64,000 nt of DNA from an uncultured Clostridia bacterium (lineage in GTDB: Bacteria > Bacillota > Clostridia > Oscillospirales > Acutalibacteraceae): positions 19,978 to 83,977 of the forward strand of contig CAMHEZ010000006.1 in NCBI GenBank assembly GCA_946184295.1. The letters run 5' to 3'. The number at the start of each line of letters is the position of its first letter. Within the stretch, counting starts at the first letter, position 1. The position numbers were made by a program, and so were the translations under genes. Shown piece by piece: positions 43,158 through 51,696 of the stretch. The notes below the pieces were generated by a model that saw only the letters and a program-made list of their open reading frames with translations, ran no database searches and was not told the origin of the DNA.

Positions 43158-44180
43158 ATGGCTATTTCATTTGAATCCTATGACAGAAGAGAAAAGCAGA
43201 TTCTCGCCAAGCTGGCCGAGTACGGCATCTCTTCCATTGAAGAAGCAGAGCAGATCACCAAGGACGCGGGTCTCGACGTGTATCACATGGTAGAGAACAT
43301 TCAGCCCATCTGCTTTGAGAATGCCAAGTGGGCCTACACCGTGGGCGCCGCTATCGCCATCAAGAAGAACTGCCGCAAGGCTTCGGACGCGGCTGCCGCC
43401 ATCGGCGAGGGTCTCCAGTCCTTCTGTATTCCCGGCTCCGTCGCTGACCGCCGCAAGGTTGGTCTGGGTCACGGCAACCTGGGCAAGATGCTGCTCGAAG
43501 AAGATACCGAGTGTTTCGCGTTCCTGGCCGGCCACGAGTCCTTTGCCGCCGCAGAAGGCGCGATCGGTATTGCGGACAAGGCCAACAAGGTGCGTCAGAA
43601 GCCCCTCCGCGTTATCCTGAACGGCCTGGGCAAGGACGCCGCACAGATCATTTCCAGAATCAACGGCTTCACCTATGTGGAGACCGAATACGATTATCAC
43701 ACCGGCGAGCTGAAGGAAGTTTACCGCAAGTGCTACTCCAAGGATCCCGAGAGCCCCAGAGCGCGCGTCAACTGCTACGGCGCCAACGACGTGCAGGAAG
43801 GTGTCGCGATCATGTGGAAGGAGAATGTCGATGTTTCCATCACCGGCAACTCCACCAACCCCACCCGTTTCCAGCACCCCGTGGCGGGCACCTATAAGAA
43901 GGAACGCATCGAAGCCGGTAAGAAGTACTTCTCCGTGGCTTCCGGCGGCGGCACAGGCCGTACCCTCCATCCCGACAACATGGCCGCTGGCCCCGCTTCC
44001 TACGGTATGACCGATACCCTCGGCCGTATGCACTCCGATGCACAGTTCGCAGGTTCCTCCTCCGTTCCGGCTCACGTGGAAATGATGGGTCTGATCGGCG
44101 CGGGCAACAACCCCATGGTCGGTATGACCGTTTCCGTGGCTGTTTCCATCGAAGAAGCTGCCAAGGCAGGTAAGTTCTAA
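43158..44180 (+). CDS. GGGtGRT protein
   Basis: 340 residues; named after its own signature SVASGGGTGRTLHPDN near 260-275. It has AAIAIKKNCRKASDAAAAIGEGLQSF and a glycine-rich C-terminus. No membrane segments, so cytoplasmic. Codon usage is strongly biased to C-ending codons, like the preceding gene, which suggests abundance. 21 bases separate the two genes and a single terminator follows. Family of unknown function. Confidence 0.85.
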   Translation: MAISFESYDRREKQILAKLAEYGISSIEEAEQITKDAGLDVYHMVENIQPICFENAKWAYTVGAAIAIKKNCRKASDAAAAIGEGLQSFCIPGSVADRRKVGLGHGNLGKMLLEEDTECFAFLAGHESFAAAEGAIGIADKANKVRQKPLRVILNGLGKDAAQIISRINGFTYVETEYDYHTGELKEVYRKCYSKDPESPRARVNCYGANDVQEGVAIMWKENVDVSITGNSTNPTRFQHPVAGTYKKERIEAGKKYFSVASGGGTGRTLHPDNMAAGPASYGMTDTLGRMHSDAQFAGSSSVPAHVEMMGLIGAGNNPMVGMTVSVAVSIEEAAKAGKF

Positions 44181-44214
44181 TCGACTGTCGCGCTGTCTGA
44201 TATGGTAAATAAAG

Positions 44215-44253
44215 ATGTCCCCGGTCTGCATATGGCAGATCGGGGACATTTTG
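44215..44253 (+). terminator. Terminator of the GGGtGRT operon
   Basis: ATGTCCCCG-TCTGC / GCAGA-CGGGGACAT followed by TTTTGG. Confidence 0.88.
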
Positions 44254-44365
44254 GTATTGTCAAGCAATCATTAGCGAAGCGTGGGAGTCCAGGGCGCGGA
44301 GTGCATCCTGGTAGGGGGTCTGGGGGCAACGCCGCCAGCAGGGTATAAACTTTCGCCAGCGATGG

Positions 44366-44722
44366 CTAATTCCTGACGATTTCAAAGAGGCAGTCGGCCA
44401 CGCGATAAACGTCCCCTGAACCCTCCATAAATCGGATTTGCGCGGGGCGGTCGGGCGTCGCCTGCACCGACTGCGGCTGACCGTCGTCATCTATGTAATC
44501 AATGCGCAGACCGCAGGCGGTTCCGTCCCGGGTAACTACCTCGCTGATGGTGAGAAAGCCGCAGGACGTGAAGATATCAATGTCCTTGCGGAGCGGATAG
44601 GTGCTGACCTCGGTACGTGTCAGCACAGGCTCTGAAGAGTAATAGAAGCGCTGCATTGTTTCGGTGAGACGCAGGAAACAGCCTACATCTATCAGGTCTG
44701 TTGGATTGGCGGGATTGGTCAT
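44366..44722 (-). CDS. Hypothetical cytoplasmic protein
   Basis: 118 residues with AAGGGG 9 bases before ATG. It contains a short domain, LTRTEVSTYPLRKDIDIFTSCGFLTISEV, and ends CLFEIVRN. No known family recognised. Flanked by a terminator on one side and ispG promoter on the other. Codon use is normal for the window. Confidence 0.6.
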   Translation of the reverse strand: MTNPANPTDLIDVGCFLRLTETMQRFYYSSEPVLTRTEVSTYPLRKDIDIFTSCGFLTISEVVTRDGTACGLRIDYIDDDGQPQSVQATPDRPAQIRFMEGSGDVYRVADCLFEIVRN

Positions 44723-44827
44723 GAGGATAACGCCCCTTTCTGATTTGAGGTTAATGTCATTATATCACATCAATCGGGAAATGTATAGATGTGCAGGGAA
44801 TTTCTTGGGGAGAAAACGGAGAAAATC

Positions 44828-44856
44828 TTGTCAAGTCGTGAAAGGTATGCTATAAT
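44828..44856 (+). promoter_or_regulatory. Promoter of ispG
   Basis: TTGTCA, 17 bases, TATAAT. Confidence 0.8.
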
Positions 44857-44907
44857 GATTCTACCAATTGATACCCGATCGAAATCGAGAAAGGACGGTA
44901 TTTACTC

Positions 44908-45957
44908 ATGGAAAGAAAACAGACGCGCAAGGTCAAGGTCGGCGGTATTTACATAGGCGGTGACGCGCCGATCACCATTCAGTCCATGCTCAACAAACCT
45001 TCCACGGACATCGAGGGCAGCGTGGCACAGGCCAAAGCGCTGGAATCGGCGGGCTGCGAGATCATTCGCGCCGCTGTGCCGGATATGCCGGCTGTGAAGC
45101 TGATTGCCGCATTAAAAGAAGCTGTATCCGTGCCGATTGTGGCGGATATCCACTTTGACTACAAGCTGGCGCTGGAATCGGCGGCGGCGGGTGTGGATAA
45201 AATCCGCATCAATCCCGGCAATATCGGCGGCGAGGACCGCGTCAAGGCCGTGGTGGAAGCCTGCCGCGCACGGAATATCCCCATTCGCGTGGGCGTCAAT
45301 TCCGGCTCGGTGGAAAAATCCATTTTGGCCAAGTACGGCGCTCCCACCGCCGAAGCACTGGTGGAAAGCGCGCTGTACCATGTGTCGCTGCTGGAAAAGT
45401 TCGATTTTTACGATACCGTTATTTCAATGAAGTCTTCCGACGTACAGACCATGATGGAAGCCTACCGTCTGGCTTCTGAGAAGTGTGACTATCCGCTGCA
45501 CCTCGGTGTGACTGAGGCCGGTACCGAGCGGCTGGGGCTGATTAAGTCCGCGGCGGGTCTGGGCGCGCTGCTGATGGACGGCATCGGCGACACGGTGCGT
45601 GTCTCGCTGACGGCTGACCCTGTGCGCGAGGTTTACGCGGCCAAGGATATCCTGCGCTCACTGGAAATCCGCAAGGGCGGCATTCAGTTTGTGTCATGTC
45701 CTACCTGCGGCCGCACGCGCATTAATCTGATTCAGCTGGCCGAAGATGTGCAGGAAGCGCTCAAGGACGTTGACAAGGATATCAAGGTTGCTATTATGGG
45801 CTGCGTGGTCAACGGCCCTGGCGAAGCGCACGAGGCCGATATCGGCGTAGCCGGCGGCGTGGGCTGCGGACTGATTTTCAAGAAGGGCGAAGTACTGCGC
45901 AAGGTGCCGGAGGAAGATCTGCTGACCGAGCTGCTCAAAGAGATTGAGCAGCTGTAA
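44908..45957 (+). CDS. ispG: (E)-4-hydroxy-3-methylbut-2-enyl-diphosphate synthase
   Basis: 349 residues, typical for the bacterial short form. TIM-barrel start ERKQTRKVKVGG, PIVADIHFDYKLA near 80, and the 4Fe-4S ligands CPTC near 263-266 and CVVNGPGE near 298. Penultimate step of the non-mevalonate isoprenoid pathway. Followed by two small basic proteins. Confidence 0.96.
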   Translation: MERKQTRKVKVGGIYIGGDAPITIQSMLNKPSTDIEGSVAQAKALESAGCEIIRAAVPDMPAVKLIAALKEAVSVPIVADIHFDYKLALESAAAGVDKIRINPGNIGGEDRVKAVVEACRARNIPIRVGVNSGSVEKSILAKYGAPTAEALVESALYHVSLLEKFDFYDTVISMKSSDVQTMMEAYRLASEKCDYPLHLGVTEAGTERLGLIKSAAGLGALLMDGIGDTVRVSLTADPVREVYAAKDILRSLEIRKGGIQFVSCPTCGRTRINLIQLAEDVQEALKDVDKDIKVAIMGCVVNGPGEAHEADIGVAGGVGCGLIFKKGEVLRKVPEEDLLTELLKEIEQL

Positions 45958-45976
45958 TGGTTAGGAGTTGGTTTGC

Positions 45977-46198
45977 ATGAAAATCAAACTCTCGCGGCGG
46001 ACGAAATGGCGGCTCAGGCGGGAACTGAAAAAAACGGGGCGGAAGATGTTTCGCACCGCAGGTGCCATCGCTGGTTCCGCCGCCGCCAAGGGCATTGAGA
46101 AAGGCGTTGAAAAAGGCATCGAAGCCGCAGGCGCCGCGACCGCCAAGGCGATTGGCAAAGCCGCGGGGAAGATGCTGCGTCTGCCTGCGCCAAAATAG
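45977..46198 (+). CDS. Small basic Ala/Gly-rich protein
   Basis: 73 residues from ATG with AGGAG 9 bases upstream. Starts MKIKLSRRTKWRLRREL, then a small-residue helical stretch with GxxxKG spacing (KGIEKGVEKGIEAAGAA). Strongly basic, with amphipathic character. The next open frame shares the KIKLSRR(S/T)K string. Function unknown; may bind nucleic acid or membrane. Confidence 0.55.
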   Translation: MKIKLSRRTKWRLRRELKKTGRKMFRTAGAIAGSAAAKGIEKGVEKGIEAAGAATAKAIGKAAGKMLRLPAPK

Positions 46199-46218
46199 AG
46201 AACGGTGGGTGACAGCAA

Positions 46219-46380
46219 ATGAATCCGTGGCAAGTTGCGTCCTCTTTGCTGGTGGACGCTGTCAGGAAAATCAAATTATCCCGCAGGAGCAAGCGCAAGC
46301 TCAAAAAGGCCGCCAATCAATCAGTTGACGCGGCGGCCAATGTGGCGATTGATATTCTGAAAAGTTTGCGCAAAGGGTAG
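46219..46380 (+). CDS. Small basic protein, related to the preceding gene
   Basis: 53 residues, too short for most gene callers. It begins MNPWQVASSLLVDAVRK and continues IKLSRRSKRKLKKAANQS. The KIKLSRRxK motif is the same as in the gene just before it, but placed after an N-terminal helix. GGTGGG upstream of ATG. Both may have arisen by duplication. Confidence 0.5.
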   Translation: MNPWQVASSLLVDAVRKIKLSRRSKRKLKKAANQSVDAAANVAIDILKSLRKG

Positions 46381-46423
46381 CTTTTATCATGCAACGATAC
46401 CAATTTGAAGGGAGTTTTTTGCC

Positions 46424-46963
46424 GTGGCAAAGAAGAATATTTCCACCAAAGAAAAAATAAGAAAAGCAAAGAATCAGAGGCGCATGAGCCTTGCCTTGAA
46501 AATCACGCTGCCGATTGTCGGTTTGCTGATTGCCATTCCCATGTTGTATTATGCCTATATCGGCATTACGTTTTTCTGGCTGCCGACCTTTGATTACGAC
46601 CAGTATAAAAATGTCGGTTCCGGCTACAGTCACCCGCTGTGCGCCATTCCCGCGCAGGATGACAACACCTATATTCTGGCCTACTATTACGGCGACTGCT
46701 GGCATGTGGTGGACGATGACGCGGTGCTGAAAGCTAACCGCAAGAATTTCATTGTCTACAAGAAAGAAGAGGAATGGGTCGAGGGCAGCCACCGGCAGCT
46801 TTTCATTATGCAGAATAATTACTGTATGTCTCATATCCCGCTTTCTTCCTTTACGCTGATCTATGACGAGTGCTTCAAGGATTATGAGAAGACCATGACG
46901 ATGGAGGAATTTAAGCACTATGTCAATGAGGAAAAGCACTTGTTCAGCGTGTATATCTATTGA
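46424..46963 (+). CDS. Membrane-anchored protein of unknown function
   Basis: 179 residues from a GTG with GGGAG 9 bases upstream. A basic Lys/Arg-rich N-terminus (MAKKNISTKEKIRKAKNQRR) precedes one membrane segment (about 24-47). The extracellular part has aromatic-rich strands (YILAYYYGDCWHVVDDD). No recognised family. The gene lies between the small basic genes and polC, 37 bases before polC. Confidence 0.65.
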   Translation: MAKKNISTKEKIRKAKNQRRMSLALKITLPIVGLLIAIPMLYYAYIGITFFWLPTFDYDQYKNVGSGYSHPLCAIPAQDDNTYILAYYYGDCWHVVDDDAVLKANRKNFIVYKKEEEWVEGSHRQLFIMQNNYCMSHIPLSSFTLIYDECFKDYEKTMTMEEFKHYVNEEKHLFSVYIY

Positions 46964-47000
46964 CAGGCTGTGATTGAATAAAAGGAGAACGTAATTCAGA

Positions 47001-50000
47001 ATGACAAGCAGGATCACAGACATCTTCACAGAAGCGGCGGACAGTTATGACGTGCGGCAGGTGGGTGACGGTGAGATCACTAAAATCCGCTTTGCCGAGA
47101 AATGCCGCGCCATGATTGTCTTCGCCGATTACCGCGAATATATCGAGCGGGAACTGCTCTTCAAGGCCGAACACGCGCTGCGGGAGCACTATGGGTTTTC
47201 CTCGGTGCGCATCAAGCCGCATTTTCCCGAAAAGTGCTTCACCCGTTCGGTGCTGGGCGATATGGTGCTGGAGCTGAAACGCCAGATTTCCACGGTTAAC
47301 GGATCCTTTGTGGGCTGCAAGTGGACGTTTGACAGCGCCAACGGCATCGTGGAATGCGAGCTGGCGCACAATGCCCTTGCGTTGCTGGCGGAAAAGCATT
47401 TCAGCGACGAATTTGTCAAGCTGGTGCGGGAGGAATTTGGCCGGAATGTGGAAATCCGGCTCTCGGTGGATGCGAGCGCGCCGCAGCGCGTGGAGCTGCC
47501 GCCGCCTCCGCCGCCGGAACGTCCCGCGCCGCCGCCCATGGCGTCGCCCAAGGCTATGCCTGGTGAACCGCCGCCGTGGGAAGAAGCCGCGCCGCCGCCC
47601 CGTCCGGAATTTACAGGTGAGGTACGCGCCAAAAAGGTCAAGGTGCAGGAGGGGCCTGCCAGCCTGACCTTTGAGGGAATCCCCGAAACCTACCGCGACC
47701 CCGAGATCATTTACGGCACGCCTAAGAATATTCCCGCCGCCGCAATGGCGGATTTGAACGCCAATTATAAGAAAGTCACGGTTTACGGTACCATTTTCAG
47801 CTATTCCCAGAAGGAAACCAAGTCGGGCGACAAGCTGATTGTTTCCTTTGCCGTTACCGACCGCACGTCTTCCGTCACGGTCAAGATGATCGTCAAGAAG
47901 GACGATAGCGAGTTTCTCGGCTCGCTGGGCGAGGGCAAATGCGTGGCCGTGCAGGGCGATTACAAATTTGACGACTTCGACCACGAATTTGCCGTCCGTC
48001 CCCAGTGCATTGCGCTGATGAAGGAGACCAAGCGCACGGATAACGCCGAGGTCAAGCGCGTGGAGCTTCACCTGCATACCAATATGTCGGCGATGGACGC
48101 GATGACCCCCACCAAGAAGCTGGTGGAGCGCGCCGCCGATTGGGGGATGCCCGCGATTGCCATCACCGACCACGGCGTGGCACAGGCGTTCCCGGACGCG
48201 ATGAACGCCGCCAAAGCCTGCAAGAAGAACGGCAAGCCTATCAAAATTTTATACGGCATTGAGGCCTATTACATCGACGATATGGTGGACATTGTGAAGG
48301 GAGAGGACGATCGTCCCATTGACGGGGAATTTATCGTCTTTGACCTCGAAACCACCGGTCTGAGCGCCGTGTCCGAGCGCATTACGGAAATCGGCGCGGT
48401 GCGCTACCGCGGCGGCGAGATTGTGGACAATTTCAACACCTTTGTCAATCCCCATATGCCCATTCCGCCGAAAATCGTGGAACTGACCCACATCACCGAC
48501 GAGATGGTCAAGGACGCGCCCGACGAGGACAAAGCTGTCCGCGCCTTTCTCGCATACGCAGGGGAGAACCCCGTTTTTATCGCGCACAACGCTAATTTCG
48601 ATATCGGCTTTATGCGGGCGGCGTGTCAGCGTTGCGGTATTCCGTTCGACCCGGTGTATATCGACACCGTGCCGCTGGCGCGAGCGCTTCACCCCACGCT
48701 GAAAAATCACAAGCTGGATACCGTGGGCGATTATCTGGAGATTCCGCCCTTCGAGCATCATCGCGCCTGTGATGACGCGCTGGCGCTGGCGCAGATCGTG
48801 CAGAAGGAATTTGAGCTGCTCAAAAAGGAATATCAGGTGGTAGGGGTCAATGATATCAACACCAAGGCAAAATCCACCGATACAACCAAGCTGCGGCCGT
48901 ATCATCAGATTATCATTGCCAAGAATCTCGTCGGCCTCAAGAATCTCTACAAGCTGATTTCCGCTTCCAACTTAAAGCATTTCCACCGCAAGCCGCGCAT
49001 TACCCGCAGCGACATTCTCAAGCGACGGGAAGGATTGATTTTGGGCAGCGCCTGCGAGCAGGGCGAGCTGTATCAAGCGATTCTGCGGGGGAGCAGCGAC
49101 AAGGATATCGAGAAAATCGCTAAATTTTATGACTACCTCGAAATTCAGCCGCTCGGCAACAACGAATTTATGCTGCGCAACGGCACGGTCAAGGACCGTC
49201 AGGCGCTCATCGACATCAACAAGAAGATCATCGCGCTGGGCGACAAGCTGGGACTTCCCGTGGTCGGCACCTGCGACGTGCATTTCATCGACCCCGGGGA
49301 CGCGGAATTCCGCAAGGTGCTGATGGTGCATCAGGGCTTCGACGACGCCGACAAGCAGCCCCCGCTGTATTTCCGCACGACCGAGGAAATGCTGGCGGAG
49401 TTCGACTACCTCCCGCCCGAAAAGGCGTATGAAATCGTTGTCACTAATACCAATAAAATCGCGGACATGGTGGAGGAAATCAAACCGATTCCCGACGGCG
49501 TGTTCCCGCCCTCCATCGACGGCGCGGAACAGCAGCTCCGCGACATCTCTACCGCGCGGGCGCATGAGATATACGGCGATCCGCTGCCGGAATATGTGCA
49601 GGCGCGTCTGGACAAGGAGCTGAACTCCATTATCGGCAACGGCTTTGCCGTCATGTATATGACCGCGCAAAAGCTGATTGCTTACTCGGAGGAAAACGGA
49701 TACCTGGTCGGTTCCCGAGGTTCCGTCGGTTCGTCCTTCGTGGCGACCATGTCGGGCATTTCGGAAGTTAACCCGTTGGCGCCGCATTATGTCTGCCCCA
49801 AGTGCAAGTGGAGCCAGTTCTTTGAAAAGAGTCTGGAATACGGTTCCGGTTTCGACCTGCCGCCGAAGAAATGCCCCAACTGCGGCACCGACCTCAACCG
49901 CGACGGCCACGAGATTCCGTTTGAAACCTTCCTCGGCTTCAATGGCGACAAGCAGCCGGATATCGACCTGAATTTCTCGGGCGAGGTGCAGTCCAAGGTA

Positions 50001-51395
50001 CACAAGTACACGGAGGAACTCTTCGGCAAGGACAACGTGTTCAAGGCCGGCACGATTTCCACCGTCGCCGAGAAGACGGCTTACGGCTATGTCAAGGGCT
50101 ACGAGGAAAAAATGGGACTTCACCTGCCGTCCGCTGAAATCGAGCGGCTGAAGCGGGGTTGTATGGGCGTAAAGTCCACCACGGGCCAACACCCGGGCGG
50201 CATGGTGGTTGTGCCGCGCGACATGGAGGTAGAAGACTTCTGCCCCGTGCAGCACCCGGCCGACAAGAAGGATTCCGACACCATCACCACCCACTTCGAT
50301 TTCCATTCCATCCACGATACCATTTTGAAACTCGACGAGCTGGGACACGATGTGCCGACCATCTACAAATATTTGGAAGAATACACCAATGTAAAAATTA
50401 CCGATATCACCATGAGTGACCCGCAGGTGATGAGCCTCTTCACCTCTACCGAAGCGCTGGGCATTACGCCGGAGCAGTGTTTCAGTCAGACCGGCACCTT
50501 CTCACTGCCGGAGGTGGGTACCAACTTCGTGCGGCAGATGCTGATTGACACGCAGCCCAAGACCTTCTCCGACCTGCTGCAAATCGCGGGTCTGTCCCAC
50601 GGCACTGATGTATACCTCGGCAACGCGCAGGATCTGATTGCCAACGGCACCTGTACGATTTCGGAAGTGATCGGTACACGCGACAGCATCATGACTTACC
50701 TGATTGCCAAGGGCGTGCCCAATCAGATGTCCTTCAAAATCATGGAAATCGTGCGTAAGGGCAACGCCAAGAAGCTGCTCACCGAGGAGCACGTCCAGAC
50801 CATGCGGGACAACGGTGTGCCGGAATGGTACATCGACTCCTGTTTCAAGATCAAGTACATGTTCCCCAAGGCGCACGCGGCGGCCTATATGATCGCGACG
50901 CTGCGTCTCGGCTGGTACAAGGTGCATTGCAAGAACCAGTATTATGCAGCCTATTTTACCGTGCGCGCCGATGAATTTGACGCGGAACTGGCGGTGGGGG
51001 ATATGCGGGCTTTGAAGGCAGTCATCAAGGAACTGGAAGACAAGGGACGCGGTGCCACCGTCAAGGAAGCGGGCAAGCTGGCCACGCTGCAAATTCTCAA
51101 TGAAGCGCGGGAGCGCGGGGTGGTGTTCCTGCCGGTTGACCTCTACAAGAGCGACGCGAAGAAGTTCCTGATGGAAGGCGAGCAGGTGCGTCTGCCGTTT
51201 ACCACGCTGAAAGGTCTGGGCGAAGCGGCGGCGGTGAGTCTGGTGGAATCCAGAGCAGAGGGCTACCAATTCATGTCCAAGAACGACGTGCAGATGCGTT
51301 CCGGCGTGTCAAAAGGCGTGATGGAGATTCTGGAGAACGCCGGCGTGCTGGCGGGCATGGCGGAAAGTAACCAAGTCAGCCTGTTCGATTTTTAA
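47001..51395 (+). CDS. polC: DNA polymerase III, PolC type
   Basis: 1464 residues. The replicative polymerase of Gram-positive bacteria. Order: N-terminal domain, a Pro-rich linker (PPPPPPERPAPPP, about 164-200) that is unusually long, an OB fold (about 240-330), PHP domain start VELHLHTNMSAMDA near 353, proofreading exonuclease with DLETTG near 446 and HNANFD near 529, a zinc finger CPKCKW...CPNCG near 931-960 and the catalytic palm with DIDLNFSGE near 986. GGAGA upstream. C-terminus ends with VSLFDF, a beta-clamp-binding motif. Confidence 0.97.
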   Translation: MTSRITDIFTEAADSYDVRQVGDGEITKIRFAEKCRAMIVFADYREYIERELLFKAEHALREHYGFSSVRIKPHFPEKCFTRSVLGDMVLELKRQISTVNGSFVGCKWTFDSANGIVECELAHNALALLAEKHFSDEFVKLVREEFGRNVEIRLSVDASAPQRVELPPPPPPERPAPPPMASPKAMPGEPPPWEEAAPPPRPEFTGEVRAKKVKVQEGPASLTFEGIPETYRDPEIIYGTPKNIPAAAMADLNANYKKVTVYGTIFSYSQKETKSGDKLIVSFAVTDRTSSVTVKMIVKKDDSEFLGSLGEGKCVAVQGDYKFDDFDHEFAVRPQCIALMKETKRTDNAEVKRVELHLHTNMSAMDAMTPTKKLVERAADWGMPAIAITDHGVAQAFPDAMNAAKACKKNGKPIKILYGIEAYYIDDMVDIVKGEDDRPIDGEFIVFDLETTGLSAVSERITEIGAVRYRGGEIVDNFNTFVNPHMPIPPKIVELTHITDEMVKDAPDEDKAVRAFLAYAGENPVFIAHNANFDIGFMRAACQRCGIPFDPVYIDTVPLARALHPTLKNHKLDTVGDYLEIPPFEHHRACDDALALAQIVQKEFELLKKEYQVVGVNDINTKAKSTDTTKLRPYHQIIIAKNLVGLKNLYKLISASNLKHFHRKPRITRSDILKRREGLILGSACEQGELYQAILRGSSDKDIEKIAKFYDYLEIQPLGNNEFMLRNGTVKDRQALIDINKKIIALGDKLGLPVVGTCDVHFIDPGDAEFRKVLMVHQGFDDADKQPPLYFRTTEEMLAEFDYLPPEKAYEIVVTNTNKIADMVEEIKPIPDGVFPPSIDGAEQQLRDISTARAHEIYGDPLPEYVQARLDKELNSIIGNGFAVMYMTAQKLIAYSEENGYLVGSRGSVGSSFVATMSGISEVNPLAPHYVCPKCKWSQFFEKSLEYGSGFDLPPKKCPNCGTDLNRDGHEIPFETFLGFNGDKQPDIDLNFSGEVQSKVHKYTEELFGKDNVFKAGTISTVAEKTAYGYVKGYEEKMGLHLPSAEIERLKRGCMGVKSTTGQHPGGMVVVPRDMEVEDFCPVQHPADKKDSDTITTHFDFHSIHDTILKLDELGHDVPTIYKYLEEYTNVKITDITMSDPQVMSLFTSTEALGITPEQCFSQTGTFSLPEVGTNFVRQMLIDTQPKTFSDLLQIAGLSHGTDVYLGNAQDLIANGTCTISEVIGTRDSIMTYLIAKGVPNQMSFKIMEIVRKGNAKKLLTEEHVQTMRDNGVPEWYIDSCFKIKYMFPKAHAAAYMIATLRLGWYKVHCKNQYYAAYFTVRADEFDAELAVGDMRALKAVIKELEDKGRGATVKEAGKLATLQILNEARERGVVFLPVDLYKSDAKKFLMEGEQVRLPFTTLKGLGEAAAVSLVESRAEGYQFMSKNDVQMRSGVSKGVMEILENAGVLAGMAESNQVSLFDF

Positions 51396-51426
51396 CAGAG
51401 GCCAACAATGTTTTTCCAAAGGGGGG

Positions 51427-51500
51427 GAGTGTCCCTTTGGCAGGTGCAGGGCGTGGGACAGCGTCCCACAAGGCAAGGCCAATGGCCTTGCTGGGCAAGA
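51427..51500. repeat. Dispersed hairpin repeat, copy 1
   Basis: TGGGACAGCGTCCCA followed by AAGGCAAGGCC-AAT-GGCCTTGCTGGGCAA. Compare 57561-57601. The 222 bases between polC and the his promoter hold nothing else recognised. Confidence 0.7.
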
Positions 51501-51617
51501 CGAGCCCGGATGATGAACAAGCTCGGGCAAATCCAGACAACCTGCCCCAATCCTTCTTGCGTGTGCCGACAATTTTTGTCCATATCATCAAACCTTCCTT
51601 TTATCAACCAACAGCCA

Positions 51618-51646
51618 TTGACTTTCCCGCGGTAGTATGCTATCAT
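51618..51646 (+). promoter_or_regulatory. Promoter of the histidine operon
   Basis: TTGACT, 17 bases, TATCAT. Confidence 0.7.
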
Positions 51647-51655
51647 ATTACCGCG
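51628..51655 (+). promoter_or_regulatory. 28-bp operator-like palindrome at the his promoter
   Basis: CGCGGTA-TATG-TA / TA-CATA-TACCGCG with two mismatched pairs. It spans the promoter from spacer to past the -10. Confidence 0.7.
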
Positions 51656-51696
51656 CTAAAGCAATTGAAACCAAATCATCACAACGGAGTGATATC

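Noticed and set aside
44254..44365. Possible degenerate copy of the hairpin repeat (GGTCTGGGGGCAACGCC)
   Set aside because: Similarity to the 51.4/57.5 kb repeat is too weak and has no conserved pairing.
48972..50348. Minus-strand frame of 458 codons
   Set aside because: Inside polC on the other strand.
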